64,000 bases of DNA, taken from NCBI GenBank assembly GCA_011365025.1, contig RDOF01000009.1, positions 25,386 to 89,385 of the forward strand, written 5' to 3'. The notes beneath the pieces were generated by a model. It was not told the DNA's origin. It searched no databases and saw only the letters and a program-made list of their open reading frames with translations. How positions within the stretch are numbered: position 1 is the stretch's first letter; each line of letters begins with the position of its first letter. The position numbers and the translations under genes are program-made. Of the stretch, positions 22,597 to 31,002 are shown piece after piece. Origin of the DNA: Candidatus Thorarchaeota archaeon. GTDB lineage: Archaea; Asgardarchaeota; Thorarchaeia; Thorarchaeales; Thorarchaeaceae.

Positions 22597-22673
22597 TAAT
22601 CGTCACCTTGGCTTACCCATTATTAGGATAGAGCATTCTGTTGGTTTTTAGCCTTTGCCGTGATGACCTCAGA

Positions 22674-23525
22674 CTATGCGGCCTTGGGTTCAGCCTTTCC
22701 TTCCAGTATTGCCTTTCTGATGATTTGTATGAGACGGTCTCTGTACGAGATATCAATTGCGACGAGTTCGTAGGTTGGAATTCCAAGAATTTGACCCACT
22801 CTCTCGGGTGTCAATGCCGTTGGAAGATCCTGCTTATTGGCAATGCCAATGACCTTGGCTTCTGGTACCTCTTCCTTGACAAGTGAGACAAGCTTCTTGC
22901 TTCTCAGAACATTCTCCAAGGTACTATCTGTTACTATTACGACTACTTGCGCATTTGCAATCATTTTTGCCCATAGGATGCTGAATCGCGACTGCCCAGC
23001 AAGATCCCAAAGAACAATGTTTGCATTTTGTACTTCTTCAGGGAGTTTCTTGATGCTAACACCAATTGTAGGATCATGAACCAATGGCAGTGTTTCTCCT
23101 CTCAGAAGGTGCAATGTTGTTGTTTTTCCAACTCCCGCGAATCCAAGAATGGCTACCTTTACCATGGTCACTGCAATCTCATCTACCTTCGCATCAAAAC
23201 CATCCAGGGGTTGCTTGGCAATGGCGATGCTGGCGTAATCCTTCATGAAAATCTCAACGAGTTGGGTCATCTTTTCTTCCATTTGTGTGGAATCGTCTGC
23301 CTTGTCAGCCACAAAAACAAATGTGAACAAGTTTCTCTGTGCGTAAAACATCCGCGAAATTCCTACGTTCATATACTCCGTTTTTCCCTCAAGATTTGCA
23401 CTTCTGAGAAACTGGGAGAGATTGACAAGGAATTCTATCAGGCTCCCCTTTGATTCGCTCTTTGCGTACTCCTTTGAGTACAACAAATCACCTTCTTGTC
23501 CAAGTATGAAGACGCTTCTAATCAC
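22674..23525 (-). CDS. Longin-domain small GTPase (Ras/Arf/Rab-like)
   Basis: A 283-aa protein. The N-terminal 120 residues look like a longin/roadblock-type fold (IRSVFILGQEGDLLYSKEY, then YAQRNLFTFVFVADK). The rest is a Ras-superfamily GTPase: P-loop GFAGVGKTT, switch I Thr in HDPTIGVS, switch II WDLAGQSRF with the catalytic-position Gln, and NKQD for guanine. The G5 SAK-type motif is weak (AIDIS). The WDLAGQ form is Arf/Gtr-like. Such GTPases are abundant in Asgard archaea and related to eukaryotic trafficking regulators. No prenylation or myristoylation motif is seen. GTG 23525 is preferred (TTGGAG about eight bases upstream); GTG 23534 is an alternative. It overlaps the upstream longin-winged-helix gene by 8 bases. 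Confidence 0.88.
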   Translation of the reverse strand: MIRSVFILGQEGDLLYSKEYAKSESKGSLIEFLVNLSQFLRSANLEGKTEYMNVGISRMFYAQRNLFTFVFVADKADDSTQMEEKMTQLVEIFMKDYASIAIAKQPLDGFDAKVDEIAVTMVKVAILGFAGVGKTTTLHLLRGETLPLVHDPTIGVSIKKLPEEVQNANIVLWDLAGQSRFSILWAKMIANAQVVVIVTDSTLENVLRSKKLVSLVKEEVPEAKVIGIANKQDLPTALTPERVGQILGIPTYELVAIDISYRDRLIQIIRKAILEGKAEPKAA

Positions 23526-24636
23526 GTGACTCACTCCAAGTATCTATGAGAAGCTGCAGGTATCTAATCGCGGTCGCCTGAGTAATCTTCTTCTCTTCCA
23601 TTTTTTGTGCCAGAATTGGAAGCACATACTTCGGCATAAAGACCTCCATCACAGGATTTGTGACAAGGCCCCAGACTCCCGAAACCTCAAATCGCGCAAC
23701 AATCTGATTCTCCTCAAGTGCCCACAATGAAGATTGAATGACACTCTCCGGAAACGATATGCGCTCTGATATTTCCTTGATTGAGAGGGGCTGGTTTCTT
23801 AATGCCTGCAAGACAGCATAATGGATGCTATTTGAAAGTAGCTTCGATATCTTCTCTCTATCTTCCAGAAGCGGCGAGTTAGGGTCTTCCACAGGAATTG
23901 TCGGATTATACCCCTTTGCAGGCGGATCCGGAGAAAAGAAAGAGCCCACATATTCTCTATAATTCTCCATTAGTGTGGGATATATTGTTTCAGCTCTCTT
24001 GTATGATACCACTGGAGGTGCTCTATATCCAAATACATCCTTAACCAGGTAGGCGGTTTCAGCCATTTTGCTTTGAGCTTCAACAACAACTAGTCCTGAA
24101 TTCATGAGTGGCCCAATTGCCTCTCGTATATCCACATTGTCACTTTGTACCTGATTCTTCAACCACATGGACAGCTTTGCGGTGCTCTCCACACCCTCTG
24201 CCTGCAGTTTCTCCAGCAACAATGCAGATGAAGGCGTCATGAAAATCTCTGCTGTCTTCTGCTCTTGGTTCGGGCGGGACAAGGAGCATTTCTTCTTCAG
24301 CACATCCCCCAAGTCAACTGAATCCGGATCTGCATTTACTAGCTCAAGAACAAACCTGCCCATTCCGGCCAATTCCGTTCGTATATCTTCAAAGACCTCA
24401 TCGGTGCCTAGAACAAAGTTGGCAATCCATCCAGGGAAAGGCTCCATGGAAAATGATGCGATTCTCATTCCTTCCAGGTCTTCGGTGAATTTCAATTCCT
24501 CATGTTTCCCCTTCTGATGTTCATAATAGACAAGATTCAATATCTTCTCAGTGAGTGAAAGGGAATCGGGGTACCTCTCCTTGACAAGGAATCCATGAAA
24601 ATCGTCCAGTTGGACTACAAAGGCGGCTTCTGGCAT
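23518..24636 (-). CDS. Longin-like/winged-helix protein upstream of the GTPase
   Basis: A 372-aa protein. The N-terminus (AAFVVQLDDFHGFLVKERYP, later MRIASFSMEPFPGWIANFVLG) has the strand/helix pattern of a longin-type domain. After it come helical segments that look like winged helices: LSMWLKNQVQ...DIREAIGPLMNSGLVVVE near residue 170, and ISKLLSNSIHYAVLQALRN with SIKEISERISFPESVIQSSL near 290. The gene starts at ATG 24636, seven bases after GGGAG. Its stop overlaps the GTPase start, so the two are translationally coupled. An adaptor or GTPase-regulator role would fit, by analogy with longin-containing TRAPP, Mon1/Ccz1 and SRX proteins, but this is inferred. No DNA target can be suggested. 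Confidence 0.78.
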   Translation of the reverse strand: MPEAAFVVQLDDFHGFLVKERYPDSLSLTEKILNLVYYEHQKGKHEELKFTEDLEGMRIASFSMEPFPGWIANFVLGTDEVFEDIRTELAGMGRFVLELVNADPDSVDLGDVLKKKCSLSRPNQEQKTAEIFMTPSSALLLEKLQAEGVESTAKLSMWLKNQVQSDNVDIREAIGPLMNSGLVVVEAQSKMAETAYLVKDVFGYRAPPVVSYKRAETIYPTLMENYREYVGSFFSPDPPAKGYNPTIPVEDPNSPLLEDREKISKLLSNSIHYAVLQALRNQPLSIKEISERISFPESVIQSSLWALEENQIVARFEVSGVWGLVTNPVMEVFMPKYVLPILAQKMEEKKITQATAIRYLQLLIDTWSESRD

Positions 24637-24816
24637 TTGTTGCTCCCACTTCAGCTGTTGCAGTCTTCGCATAAATGTTTGACCCTTGTGTAGTCAGAAC
24701 GGTCTTTCAAGCCCAAATTGAATCGAGCGCCATTTGGGAATTCACAACTTTGCAAATGCCTCTCTCTTAGAAAGGATGAAAAGCGTAGCCTCTTTCAATC
24801 ACCATAGTGGCTCCCA

Positions 24817-25254
24817 ATGGACCAAGACGAACCAATTGTCATTGTTCCGGTCTTCTCCACTAGAAGGCTTAACATAGCCGGTGGTCCACCTATGGAGCAG
24901 GCTGTGCCTCAAGACTATGTTCTCGCATCCATGCTACTCAGGGCTCTTGAATCAAAGAATGGCAGGGAACTGGAGTTCTTCATCAAAACCTTTGTGCCCT
25001 TCCGTGTACATGCATCAGGTAAAGAAAATAAGTACTTCCTAACCGAAACGCTTGGTCTGGGGCTTGGCGAAATTGATGTCTTGAAGGATATAGGTATCGA
25101 TAAGCTCCTCACCAAAGTTAAAAGATCAAATCGAGCCGATCTCCGTCACGGGTTTTTGCCCAGCTCCAATTGCCAAACCCATCTCTGCGTTTTTTCACTG
25201 GCCTTTGAAAAGCACAATCGACTTGTTCTCCCTAGTGCTTCCGGATGTAATTGA
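24817..25254 (+). CDS. N-terminal part of a frameshifted coiled-coil/winged-helix protein
   Basis: The start of what was probably one gene of 755 codons running to 27085. Residues 1-100 (IVIVPVFSTRRLNIAGGPP, LGLGEIDVLKDIGIDKLLTK) look like genuine protein. After about residue 100 this frame turns into unlikely sequence (RSNRADLRHGFLP...) and stops at 25254. In the +1 frame, natural-looking sequence continues from there: KLKDQIEPISVTGFCPAPIA, then KPISAFFHWPLKSTIDLF. Removing one A from the run at 25114-25116 joins the two. A homopolymer error or a genuine one-base insertion explains this. The gene is divergent from the GTPase operon, with a 180-bp shared promoter region. Confidence 0.75.
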   Translation: MDQDEPIVIVPVFSTRRLNIAGGPPMEQAVPQDYVLASMLLRALESKNGRELEFFIKTFVPFRVHASGKENKYFLTETLGLGLGEIDVLKDIGIDKLLTKVKRSNRADLRHGFLPSSNCQTHLCVFSLAFEKHNRLVLPSASGCN

Positions 25255-27085
25255 TGTAGAGAATCTGAAGAGGAATGAGTCGAAAATAGTCCGGACTTCA
25301 ATTGCGCTGATTGACTACCTACCGAAACTCCAGAAGATACAGGATTTGATTCACGGACGAATTATCAAACTTCTTGAGTCGACAGAGATGGCCCTCTCGT
25401 CACAGAGGTCAAAACTCGAAGAACGTGTTGACCACCTTCGAAGAGAAGTTGAGAATTTGGAATCCAGACTTGTCCAGCTCAAGAAATCTGATTCTGGAGA
25501 TTCATCGCGCATCAGAGAGATTGAGGAGCAAAAAACCGCTAGAATTGTTGCTCTTAGCCGTGATGAAAATCGATTGAAGGGTCTTCTTTCTACTCATTTC
25601 GAATCGTCAAACGAGCTTCAAGAAAAGGAAGTGGTTGTAAGACAACGGCTTAGCACGCTTCGTGAATCTCTCTGCAGGGCTTCGGATTCTCTGGGGGCGT
25701 ATATGGTTTCAGGTGGTGGCCTTGTGCAGGAAGTGACGTCCGCACTCCTGATGGTTCCTTTTCTTCTTGTAGGTTTCTCAAAAAGAGGAAAACTAAGCAT
25801 AGATGTTTATCCCCCTTCATACTTGACGGAAACTCCGCAGAGTGTAAGCCGGCGTCGTGATTTTGTTGATGCATTCTCTGTCGTGTCTGACGAGGTTCTC
25901 CACATTGCTGACCTACTGAGAGAAAGGGCAAATACTGATGTCAATCTGAGAAAGATGCTTCGCACGAGTTCTACAACTCATAATCTTCTCGCACACCCGC
26001 AAGGACGTACCTTTCTTCTTGAGGGAACGAAAGCCCTTGTTTCAGATGCTCTTGCTCGAGAGTCAGCTATTGATGAAGTCAAAGCTCTCCTATCAGGATT
26101 TCCAGAGAGTGAAATTACCTCACTGCCGCGAACATTTCATTATGCTCCCACTTCTACAGCAGCGGAGGGGCTTTGCTCAGTTACATTTCATATTCACGAT
26201 GAATCGGGAACTCCGGTGAGTAGGGCAGTTATTGAGTTGGGTGTACTAAGGCTTAGGTCTGACTCAAAAGGCATCGTTCGTACATCATTACCGCGAAGCC
26301 ACTATGAGGCTCGAGTGGCTGCACCTGGCCTTCAACCGAAGAACCTGGAATTTACCCTTCGCACCCTAGATGACATTGTTGTGCCTGTTGTTCTGGTATC
26401 ATTGTCGGACGAGGAGCGTCTTGATCAGGAGCTTGATGCGCTCTTGGAAAGAGCCAGTAGGATTGAGAAGATACGTGAGAAGCTAAGAGATGCCTTTGAA
26501 AAACAGGGTGATACTCTTCTAACAATTCCTGCCTACCGAGCTGGCTTGGAAGACCTCTTGGGTGAACTTGGGTATGAACCCGAATCATGGATTTCCGAGG
26601 CAAAGAAGAAAAAGGGCATGGTAAAGCGGCTATTGAAGAAGGATGACCGTTCAGACGGACTGAGAAGAGATATCCTTCAAACAGCGGAGGAGTCAAAACA
26701 ATCCGGAGGCATAATGTTGCTCTCTGAGTTGCTTGTTCGATTGGACAACCAAGGCTGGAACGTTAATTCCAAGGAAGTCGAGGTAATTCTATCTGAGATG
26801 TCTGAGGAGGGACTTCTCGAAGGAACTACAGCTCTTGATAGTGGTGCTCTTCTAGTGAAGTTTATTCCAGTTTCGCTTACAGATGACCCCCAACAAATCC
26901 TGAGTCTTGCGGCTGAGCGAGATGGTAAGATATCAATCGAAGATGCGGTCGTTGGCCTTAGCTGGACAGAAGAACGTGTTATGAACGCACTTGCCCTGCT
27001 TGTTGAAAAGGGGGTGGCCAAAATTCAGAAGAGCTACTCAAAGAGCACGCAGTACTGGTTCCCCGGCTTGAGGGGAAAGAAATAA
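25205..27085 (+). CDS. Coiled-coil/winged-helix protein, C-terminal part (ESCRT-II-like end?)
   Basis: The 3' part of the gene broken near 25115. The listed start (TTG 25205) is only the first possible start in this frame; the frame is open to about 25117. Domains: a long coiled coil (nt 25370-25690; SKLEERVDHLRREVENLES), a helical region, a beta-sandwich like a carboxypeptidase regulatory domain (nt 26180-26395; GTPVSRAVIELG...SDSKGIVRT), another helical linker, and two C-terminal winged helices (nt 26715-27080). The last of these (DAVVGLSWTEERVMNALALL, then TQYWFPGL) resembles the final winged helix of Vps22/Vps36-type ESCRT-II subunits. That resemblance is by eye. Its position facing the GTPase operon supports a trafficking link, but weakly. 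Confidence 0.72.
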   Translation: MKSTIDLFSLVLPDVIDVENLKRNESKIVRTSIALIDYLPKLQKIQDLIHGRIIKLLESTEMALSSQRSKLEERVDHLRREVENLESRLVQLKKSDSGDSSRIREIEEQKTARIVALSRDENRLKGLLSTHFESSNELQEKEVVVRQRLSTLRESLCRASDSLGAYMVSGGGLVQEVTSALLMVPFLLVGFSKRGKLSIDVYPPSYLTETPQSVSRRRDFVDAFSVVSDEVLHIADLLRERANTDVNLRKMLRTSSTTHNLLAHPQGRTFLLEGTKALVSDALARESAIDEVKALLSGFPESEITSLPRTFHYAPTSTAAEGLCSVTFHIHDESGTPVSRAVIELGVLRLRSDSKGIVRTSLPRSHYEARVAAPGLQPKNLEFTLRTLDDIVVPVVLVSLSDEERLDQELDALLERASRIEKIREKLRDAFEKQGDTLLTIPAYRAGLEDLLGELGYEPESWISEAKKKKGMVKRLLKKDDRSDGLRRDILQTAEESKQSGGIMLLSELLVRLDNQGWNVNSKEVEVILSEMSEEGLLEGTTALDSGALLVKFIPVSLTDDPQQILSLAAERDGKISIEDAVVGLSWTEERVMNALALLVEKGVAKIQKSYSKSTQYWFPGLRGKK

Positions 27086-27147
27086 GATGCACCTTCAATG
27101 ACCTTCATACCAACTACTTAGATAGAATCAAGAAAGGGGTCCGTGGT

Positions 27148-27930
27148 ATGAATCGACTTTCTCATATGGTATTCGCCTTCTCACTTTTTGTTGGTCTATA
27201 TTCTGTAATCTACGCCTTCAGCGTCTGGGCGTCGCAAGCTGGCCAGCTTATGGAATTCTTTTACTACTACCTTGTTGGCGGTTTTGCAGTGATGATTTTC
27301 TCACTACCAATCCTATACTACAAGGCACCAAACAAGGAAATGGCAAAGAGAACAACCAGCAACCGGAGTGCAGCCGGAGCTCTAGCCTTTGTGACGTTCT
27401 GCATTGGATCACTGGTAGGAATTATTGTCTATCAGTGGATCTCTGGTGTTCCCATCATTGGAAATCTTTCAATCTTCATCGGCGCATTCATTACAGTATC
27501 TGGCGCTCTCATGCCGGATTGGGATATTCCTTTTCTGGGGATTTCTCGGCACCGGAATGTCATCTTTCACTCTGTCATCTTGCCCCTGCTTGTCGTTCTG
27601 ATGACACTTGTGAATGTCGCCATTAGTATTGTGTCAACCCTTTCGCTGGCTATCGGTGCATATGTGGAGTACTATGTTACCGCGCTCTTCCTGATAGGCT
27701 ATTCCTCTCATCTCTATTTGGACATCTTTCCAAGCGATGCTAATCCCCTAGAGATTATTTGGCGTGCCGTAGATGTTGATTCAAAGGCACCAACAGGACT
27801 GAAACCCCTCGGTCCAATAAAGATCTCGCAAAAGAACGCGAGAAACTGGCTAGTCGGAAATGCAACATTACTGGTGATGATGGCGCTTGCCCTGCTTGGG
27901 CTGTATTTCTATAACCTATTCCTTCCCTGA
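27148..27930 (+). CDS. YdjM/DUF457-like integral membrane protein
   Basis: A 260-aa protein with about six membrane segments (for example MVFAFSLFVGLYSVIYAF at the start and LLVMMALALLGLYFYNLFL at the end). Between helices are short conserved polar motifs typical of the YdjM (DUF457) membrane metal-dependent hydrolase family: MPDWDIPF, SRHRNVIFHS (HRxxxHS) and GYSSHLYLDIF (the SHLxxD motif). These His/Asp residues should form a metal site at the membrane face. The family's substrate is not known. It starts at ATG 27148 with AAGGGG upstream, 62 bp after the coiled-coil protein gene. Confidence 0.82.
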   Translation: MNRLSHMVFAFSLFVGLYSVIYAFSVWASQAGQLMEFFYYYLVGGFAVMIFSLPILYYKAPNKEMAKRTTSNRSAAGALAFVTFCIGSLVGIIVYQWISGVPIIGNLSIFIGAFITVSGALMPDWDIPFLGISRHRNVIFHSVILPLLVVLMTLVNVAISIVSTLSLAIGAYVEYYVTALFLIGYSSHLYLDIFPSDANPLEIIWRAVDVDSKAPTGLKPLGPIKISQKNARNWLVGNATLLVMMALALLGLYFYNLFLP

Positions 27931-27965
27931 ATGTGAGTAATTACCTAGGAGGTGACAGGAGGCTT

Positions 27966-28325
27966 CTAATCCTCCCAGTCATCTTCCCAATCGCTCTCGT
28001 CATCCTCGTCAAAGTCTTCATCGAAGTCCTCATCTTCGTCCTCGAGGGCATCTCTTTCAGGTGGGAGGCTCTTCTCATCAAGGTCCTCTTCGTCATCATC
28101 CTCGAAGAGGAATGTATCCGGATCAATTTCGTCTTTGCCGCCGGAATCGGACGTTCTTTTTACTCTCTTCTTTAGATGTCCTGCCATGCACAGAATGTCC
28201 ACAGGATCAAAGTGTTCACATTCTGGACAGCACTCCCCCTTATGGGTACAGGTATAGAATGCCCCGCACAATTTGCAGCACTTTAACTCGGACACAGTCT
28301 TGCACCGGACTACTTTGAGTTTCAA
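27966..28325 (-). CDS. Zinc-ribbon protein with acidic tail
   Basis: A 119-aa protein. The first 45 residues are cysteine-rich (KCCKLCGAFYTCTHKGECCP, ECEHFDPVDILCMAGH), enough for one or two zinc sites. The C-terminal 55 residues are almost entirely Asp/Glu (DEDEDFDEDFDEDDESDWED). Such tails mimic nucleic acid or bind basic proteins such as histones. The start at TTG 28325 is a guess, set where protein-like sequence begins (LKLKVVRCK); the frame is open to 28463. It is convergent with the YdjM-like gene and divergent from gltX. Confidence 0.68.
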   Translation of the reverse strand: MKLKVVRCKTVSELKCCKLCGAFYTCTHKGECCPECEHFDPVDILCMAGHLKKRVKRTSDSGGKDEIDPDTFLFEDDDEEDLDEKSLPPERDALEDEDEDFDEDFDEDDESDWEDDWED

Positions 28326-28436
28326 TAAAAAAGCGCAATTATCCCAAATAAGGATGTCTCTAAGAAATATAGTCTTATCTTTGGCGCCTTTCTGGTGGTT
28401 AATGTTAAATGAACTAGCAATGCTAGGCAGTCTGAG

Positions 28437-30182
28437 TTGTTGAAGTTGGACAAGCTTGAGCAAGAGGTTCGAAAATACGTTCTCGATAATGCTATCAAGT
28501 ACGATGGGAAGCCAAGCGCCAAGTCAGTAATGAGTGCCATTATGGGTTCAAGAGCTGACCTTCGACCACAGGCGCAGGCTATCAAGGAAATCGCCGAGCG
28601 CTTGGTTGCAGAAATTGAGAACATGTCTGTAGAGCAGCAAAGGGCAGAGCTTCTCAAGATTGCTCCTGAGATGCTTTTAGAAACGACTGACACCGAACCT
28701 GAAGAGAAGGACCTTCCCGAGCTTCCTAATGCCGACAAATGGAAAAAAATTGTAATGCGGCTGGCTCCGTTTCCTTCCGGCCCTCTTCATATTGGTAATG
28801 CTAGAATGGTCATCCTGAACGACTACTATGTCAAACGCTACAAAGGAGAGCTAATTCTGGTTTTTGATGATACAATAGGGTCCGCAGAGAAAGTTGTCAC
28901 TCCTGATGCTTTTGATCTGATTCCTGAGGGACTGGAATACCTAGGTGTCGAATGGCACAAGACTGTCTACAAGTCTGATAGACTCGAGTTGTTTTACAAG
29001 TACGCGGTAGATCTTATCCGGAAGAAGGAGGCTTATGTCTGCGATTGCGATGCAAATGTATGGCGCAAAGAATACAAGGCTAAGAGGAAGGCGTGTCCTT
29101 GCAGTTTTCTCTCGATTGATGAAAACCTTGCTCGTTGGCAGAAGATGCTTGATGGCAGTTATCCTGAGCGCGCAGCAGCAGTAAGAATAAGGACTGGGAT
29201 GACCGACCCCGATCCTGCAATGAGGGACCATGTAATTCTGAGAATCTCTGAAACAGAGCACCCGCGGGTTGGCACAAAATACCGTGTTTGGCCACTTCTG
29301 GAATACTCCTGGGGCATAGATGACCATGAGCTTGGTGTCACGCATATAATTCGAGGAAAGGACTTGGTGAAGGAAGGCAAGATTGAGCAGCATATATGGA
29401 GCATTTATGGTTGGCAACATCCTGAACTGATTTACTACGGTCGACTCAAGTTCCAGGATGCTACGCTGAGTAAGAGCAAATCAAGGAAGGAAGTCATGGA
29501 GGGAGTCTACTCAGGGTGGGATGACCCGCGAACATGGAGTCTGCAGTCTTTGGAGAGGCGCGGCATTCATCCTGATGCCGTTCGAAAAGCAATGCTGGAC
29601 CTTGGCCTCAGCATTGTTGACATCTCGATTTCAATGAAGTCAGTCTATTCGGAGAACCGCAAAATCAGAGATGCAGACGCTCCTAGGTTCTTCTTCGTTG
29701 AATCTCCAAAGTGGATGTCGCTGATAGGGCTTCCTGAGGGACTGAAGGCGGCAAAAGCCCCTGTGCACCCTGATTTTCCTGAACGTGGGGAGCGTTCAAT
29801 CTCCTTGTTTCGCTCCGCATCGGAGGAGGTGAAGGTTGGCATTGCTGAACGTGATGCGAGCAGACTGAAACCCGGATCTATGTTCCGTCTAAAGGACTTG
29901 GCCAATTTCACGCTAGACAAGGATAAGGCACTATCTGCCTCTTTTCATAGTATAGATGTGGATGAGGTTCGCGAAGCAAAGGGGTCGATTATCCACTGGA
30001 TACCAGAGGAAAACAGCATTTCAGTGGAAATTACCATGGTTGATGGAAGCATGGCAACAGGCCTAGGTGAGCCCGGTCTTCGGAATGTGGCGAATGGAAC
30101 TTTTCTGCAATTCGAGCGTGTCGGCTTTGCGAGGGTCTATGAAACCGGCAAGACCGTCCGACTAGCTTTCGCGCACAAATAG
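28437..30182 (+). CDS. gltX: Glutamyl-tRNA synthetase (archaeal type)
   Basis: Class I aminoacyl-tRNA synthetase that charges tRNA(Glu), and tRNA(Gln) in archaea that use the GatDE amidotransferase. At 581 aa it has the archaeal/eukaryotic GlnRS-like architecture. An N-terminal helical extension (residues 1-100) precedes the Rossmann domain. The HIGH motif is FPSGPLHIGNA near residue 113; the KMSKS counterpart is ATLSKSKSRKEV near 345. A CDCDANVW...CPC segment may bind zinc. The C-terminal anticodon-binding beta-barrels end at VRLAFAHK. It starts at TTG 28437 (or TTG 28440). It is divergent from the zinc-ribbon gene. Confidence 0.95.
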   Translation: MLKLDKLEQEVRKYVLDNAIKYDGKPSAKSVMSAIMGSRADLRPQAQAIKEIAERLVAEIENMSVEQQRAELLKIAPEMLLETTDTEPEEKDLPELPNADKWKKIVMRLAPFPSGPLHIGNARMVILNDYYVKRYKGELILVFDDTIGSAEKVVTPDAFDLIPEGLEYLGVEWHKTVYKSDRLELFYKYAVDLIRKKEAYVCDCDANVWRKEYKAKRKACPCSFLSIDENLARWQKMLDGSYPERAAAVRIRTGMTDPDPAMRDHVILRISETEHPRVGTKYRVWPLLEYSWGIDDHELGVTHIIRGKDLVKEGKIEQHIWSIYGWQHPELIYYGRLKFQDATLSKSKSRKEVMEGVYSGWDDPRTWSLQSLERRGIHPDAVRKAMLDLGLSIVDISISMKSVYSENRKIRDADAPRFFFVESPKWMSLIGLPEGLKAAKAPVHPDFPERGERSISLFRSASEEVKVGIAERDASRLKPGSMFRLKDLANFTLDKDKALSASFHSIDVDEVREAKGSIIHWIPEENSISVEITMVDGSMATGLGEPGLRNVANGTFLQFERVGFARVYETGKTVRLAFAHK

Positions 30183-30212
30183 AATCTGCATTGTATTCAG
30201 GCGGCCAAAGAG

Positions 30213-30222
30213 AACATATACT
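30213..30222 (+). promoter_or_regulatory. TATA box before the 30.2-kb gene
   Basis: AACATATACT lies 19-28 bases before ATG 30241. Initiation about 25 bases downstream would fall at or just after that ATG. The mRNA would then be leaderless or nearly so. Confidence 0.4.
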
Positions 30223-30240
30223 AAGTATGTCTAGCATGAA

Positions 30241-31002
30241 ATGGTGTTTGCAATGGCCAAAAAGAAGAGCAAAGCAGCGCCTAAGTTCACGGCGTCAATG
30301 TTTAAGATCACTGGCGGTCACGCCAAGATGAGTATCGACTCAAAGAAGAGGAAGCTATACTACTTCAAACCAGTTGTCACTTCTGAGAAAGCCGAGAAGG
30401 CGGCTCTGAAGGAGGCTCCAGACATCCTGGGAGCCGGTAGCGATATCAAAGTTGGGAAGCCATCTCTGAAATACGATTTCTATTGCATCTATGACGCAGA
30501 GTTGCTCCTCAAATTCCTTCGGCTTAGAAAGCAGGAATTAGGTGTCAATGAACAGGTACAGGGGGCATATGTTGGAAACGAGGTAGTCATGCCAAAGAAA
30601 GGGACGAACATACCTGGGAAGGCTCTTCATCTTGATATCGTTGAGCTTTTCGAGATAAAGAGAACGGACGGAATGGTTCTCGATGGCAAAACTGGCAGTC
30701 CCGCTGCTGCGATGGAAAAGATACTGAAAGGCGCTGGGAAGAAGAGTGCAACGGCTGCTTGGATAAAGAAAAGCTCAATTTCACCTGGCAAATTCAACAC
30801 ATTAGATAAGGTGGTCCGGGCTGTATCCAAACCTGCAGGAACTCCTCCCTCCGACGCCAAACGTGTAGTAAGTCATGGCTTGACCTTCAAGAAGCTGGAG
30901 GGCTACTATGTACCAATGTACTACTTGACCATAGGCGTGGGCGAAAAATCTCAGAAGGTTAGGATAAACGGCATAAACGGGGAGCTGTCCTTAGTCGTTT
31001 AG
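30241..31002 (+). CDS. Hypothetical protein with PepSY-like C-terminus
   Basis: A 253-aa protein (249 if it starts at ATG 30253, MAKKKSK). The basic start KKKSKAAPKFTASMFKITGG is followed by a beta-rich region with HAKMSIDSKKRKLYYFKPVV and YDFYCIYDAELLLKFLRLRK. The C-terminus (YYVPMYYLTIGVGEKSQKVR, then INGINGELSLVV) has the 'V-P-x-Y-x-x-x...NGxNGE' pattern of PepSY-like strands seen in many archaeal proteins. No membrane segment and no cysteine cluster. Function unknown. The gene is convergent with hyuB and overlaps its end by 4 bases. Confidence 0.75.
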   Translation: MVFAMAKKKSKAAPKFTASMFKITGGHAKMSIDSKKRKLYYFKPVVTSEKAEKAALKEAPDILGAGSDIKVGKPSLKYDFYCIYDAELLLKFLRLRKQELGVNEQVQGAYVGNEVVMPKKGTNIPGKALHLDIVELFEIKRTDGMVLDGKTGSPAAAMEKILKGAGKKSATAAWIKKSSISPGKFNTLDKVVRAVSKPAGTPPSDAKRVVSHGLTFKKLEGYYVPMYYLTIGVGEKSQKVRINGINGELSLVV

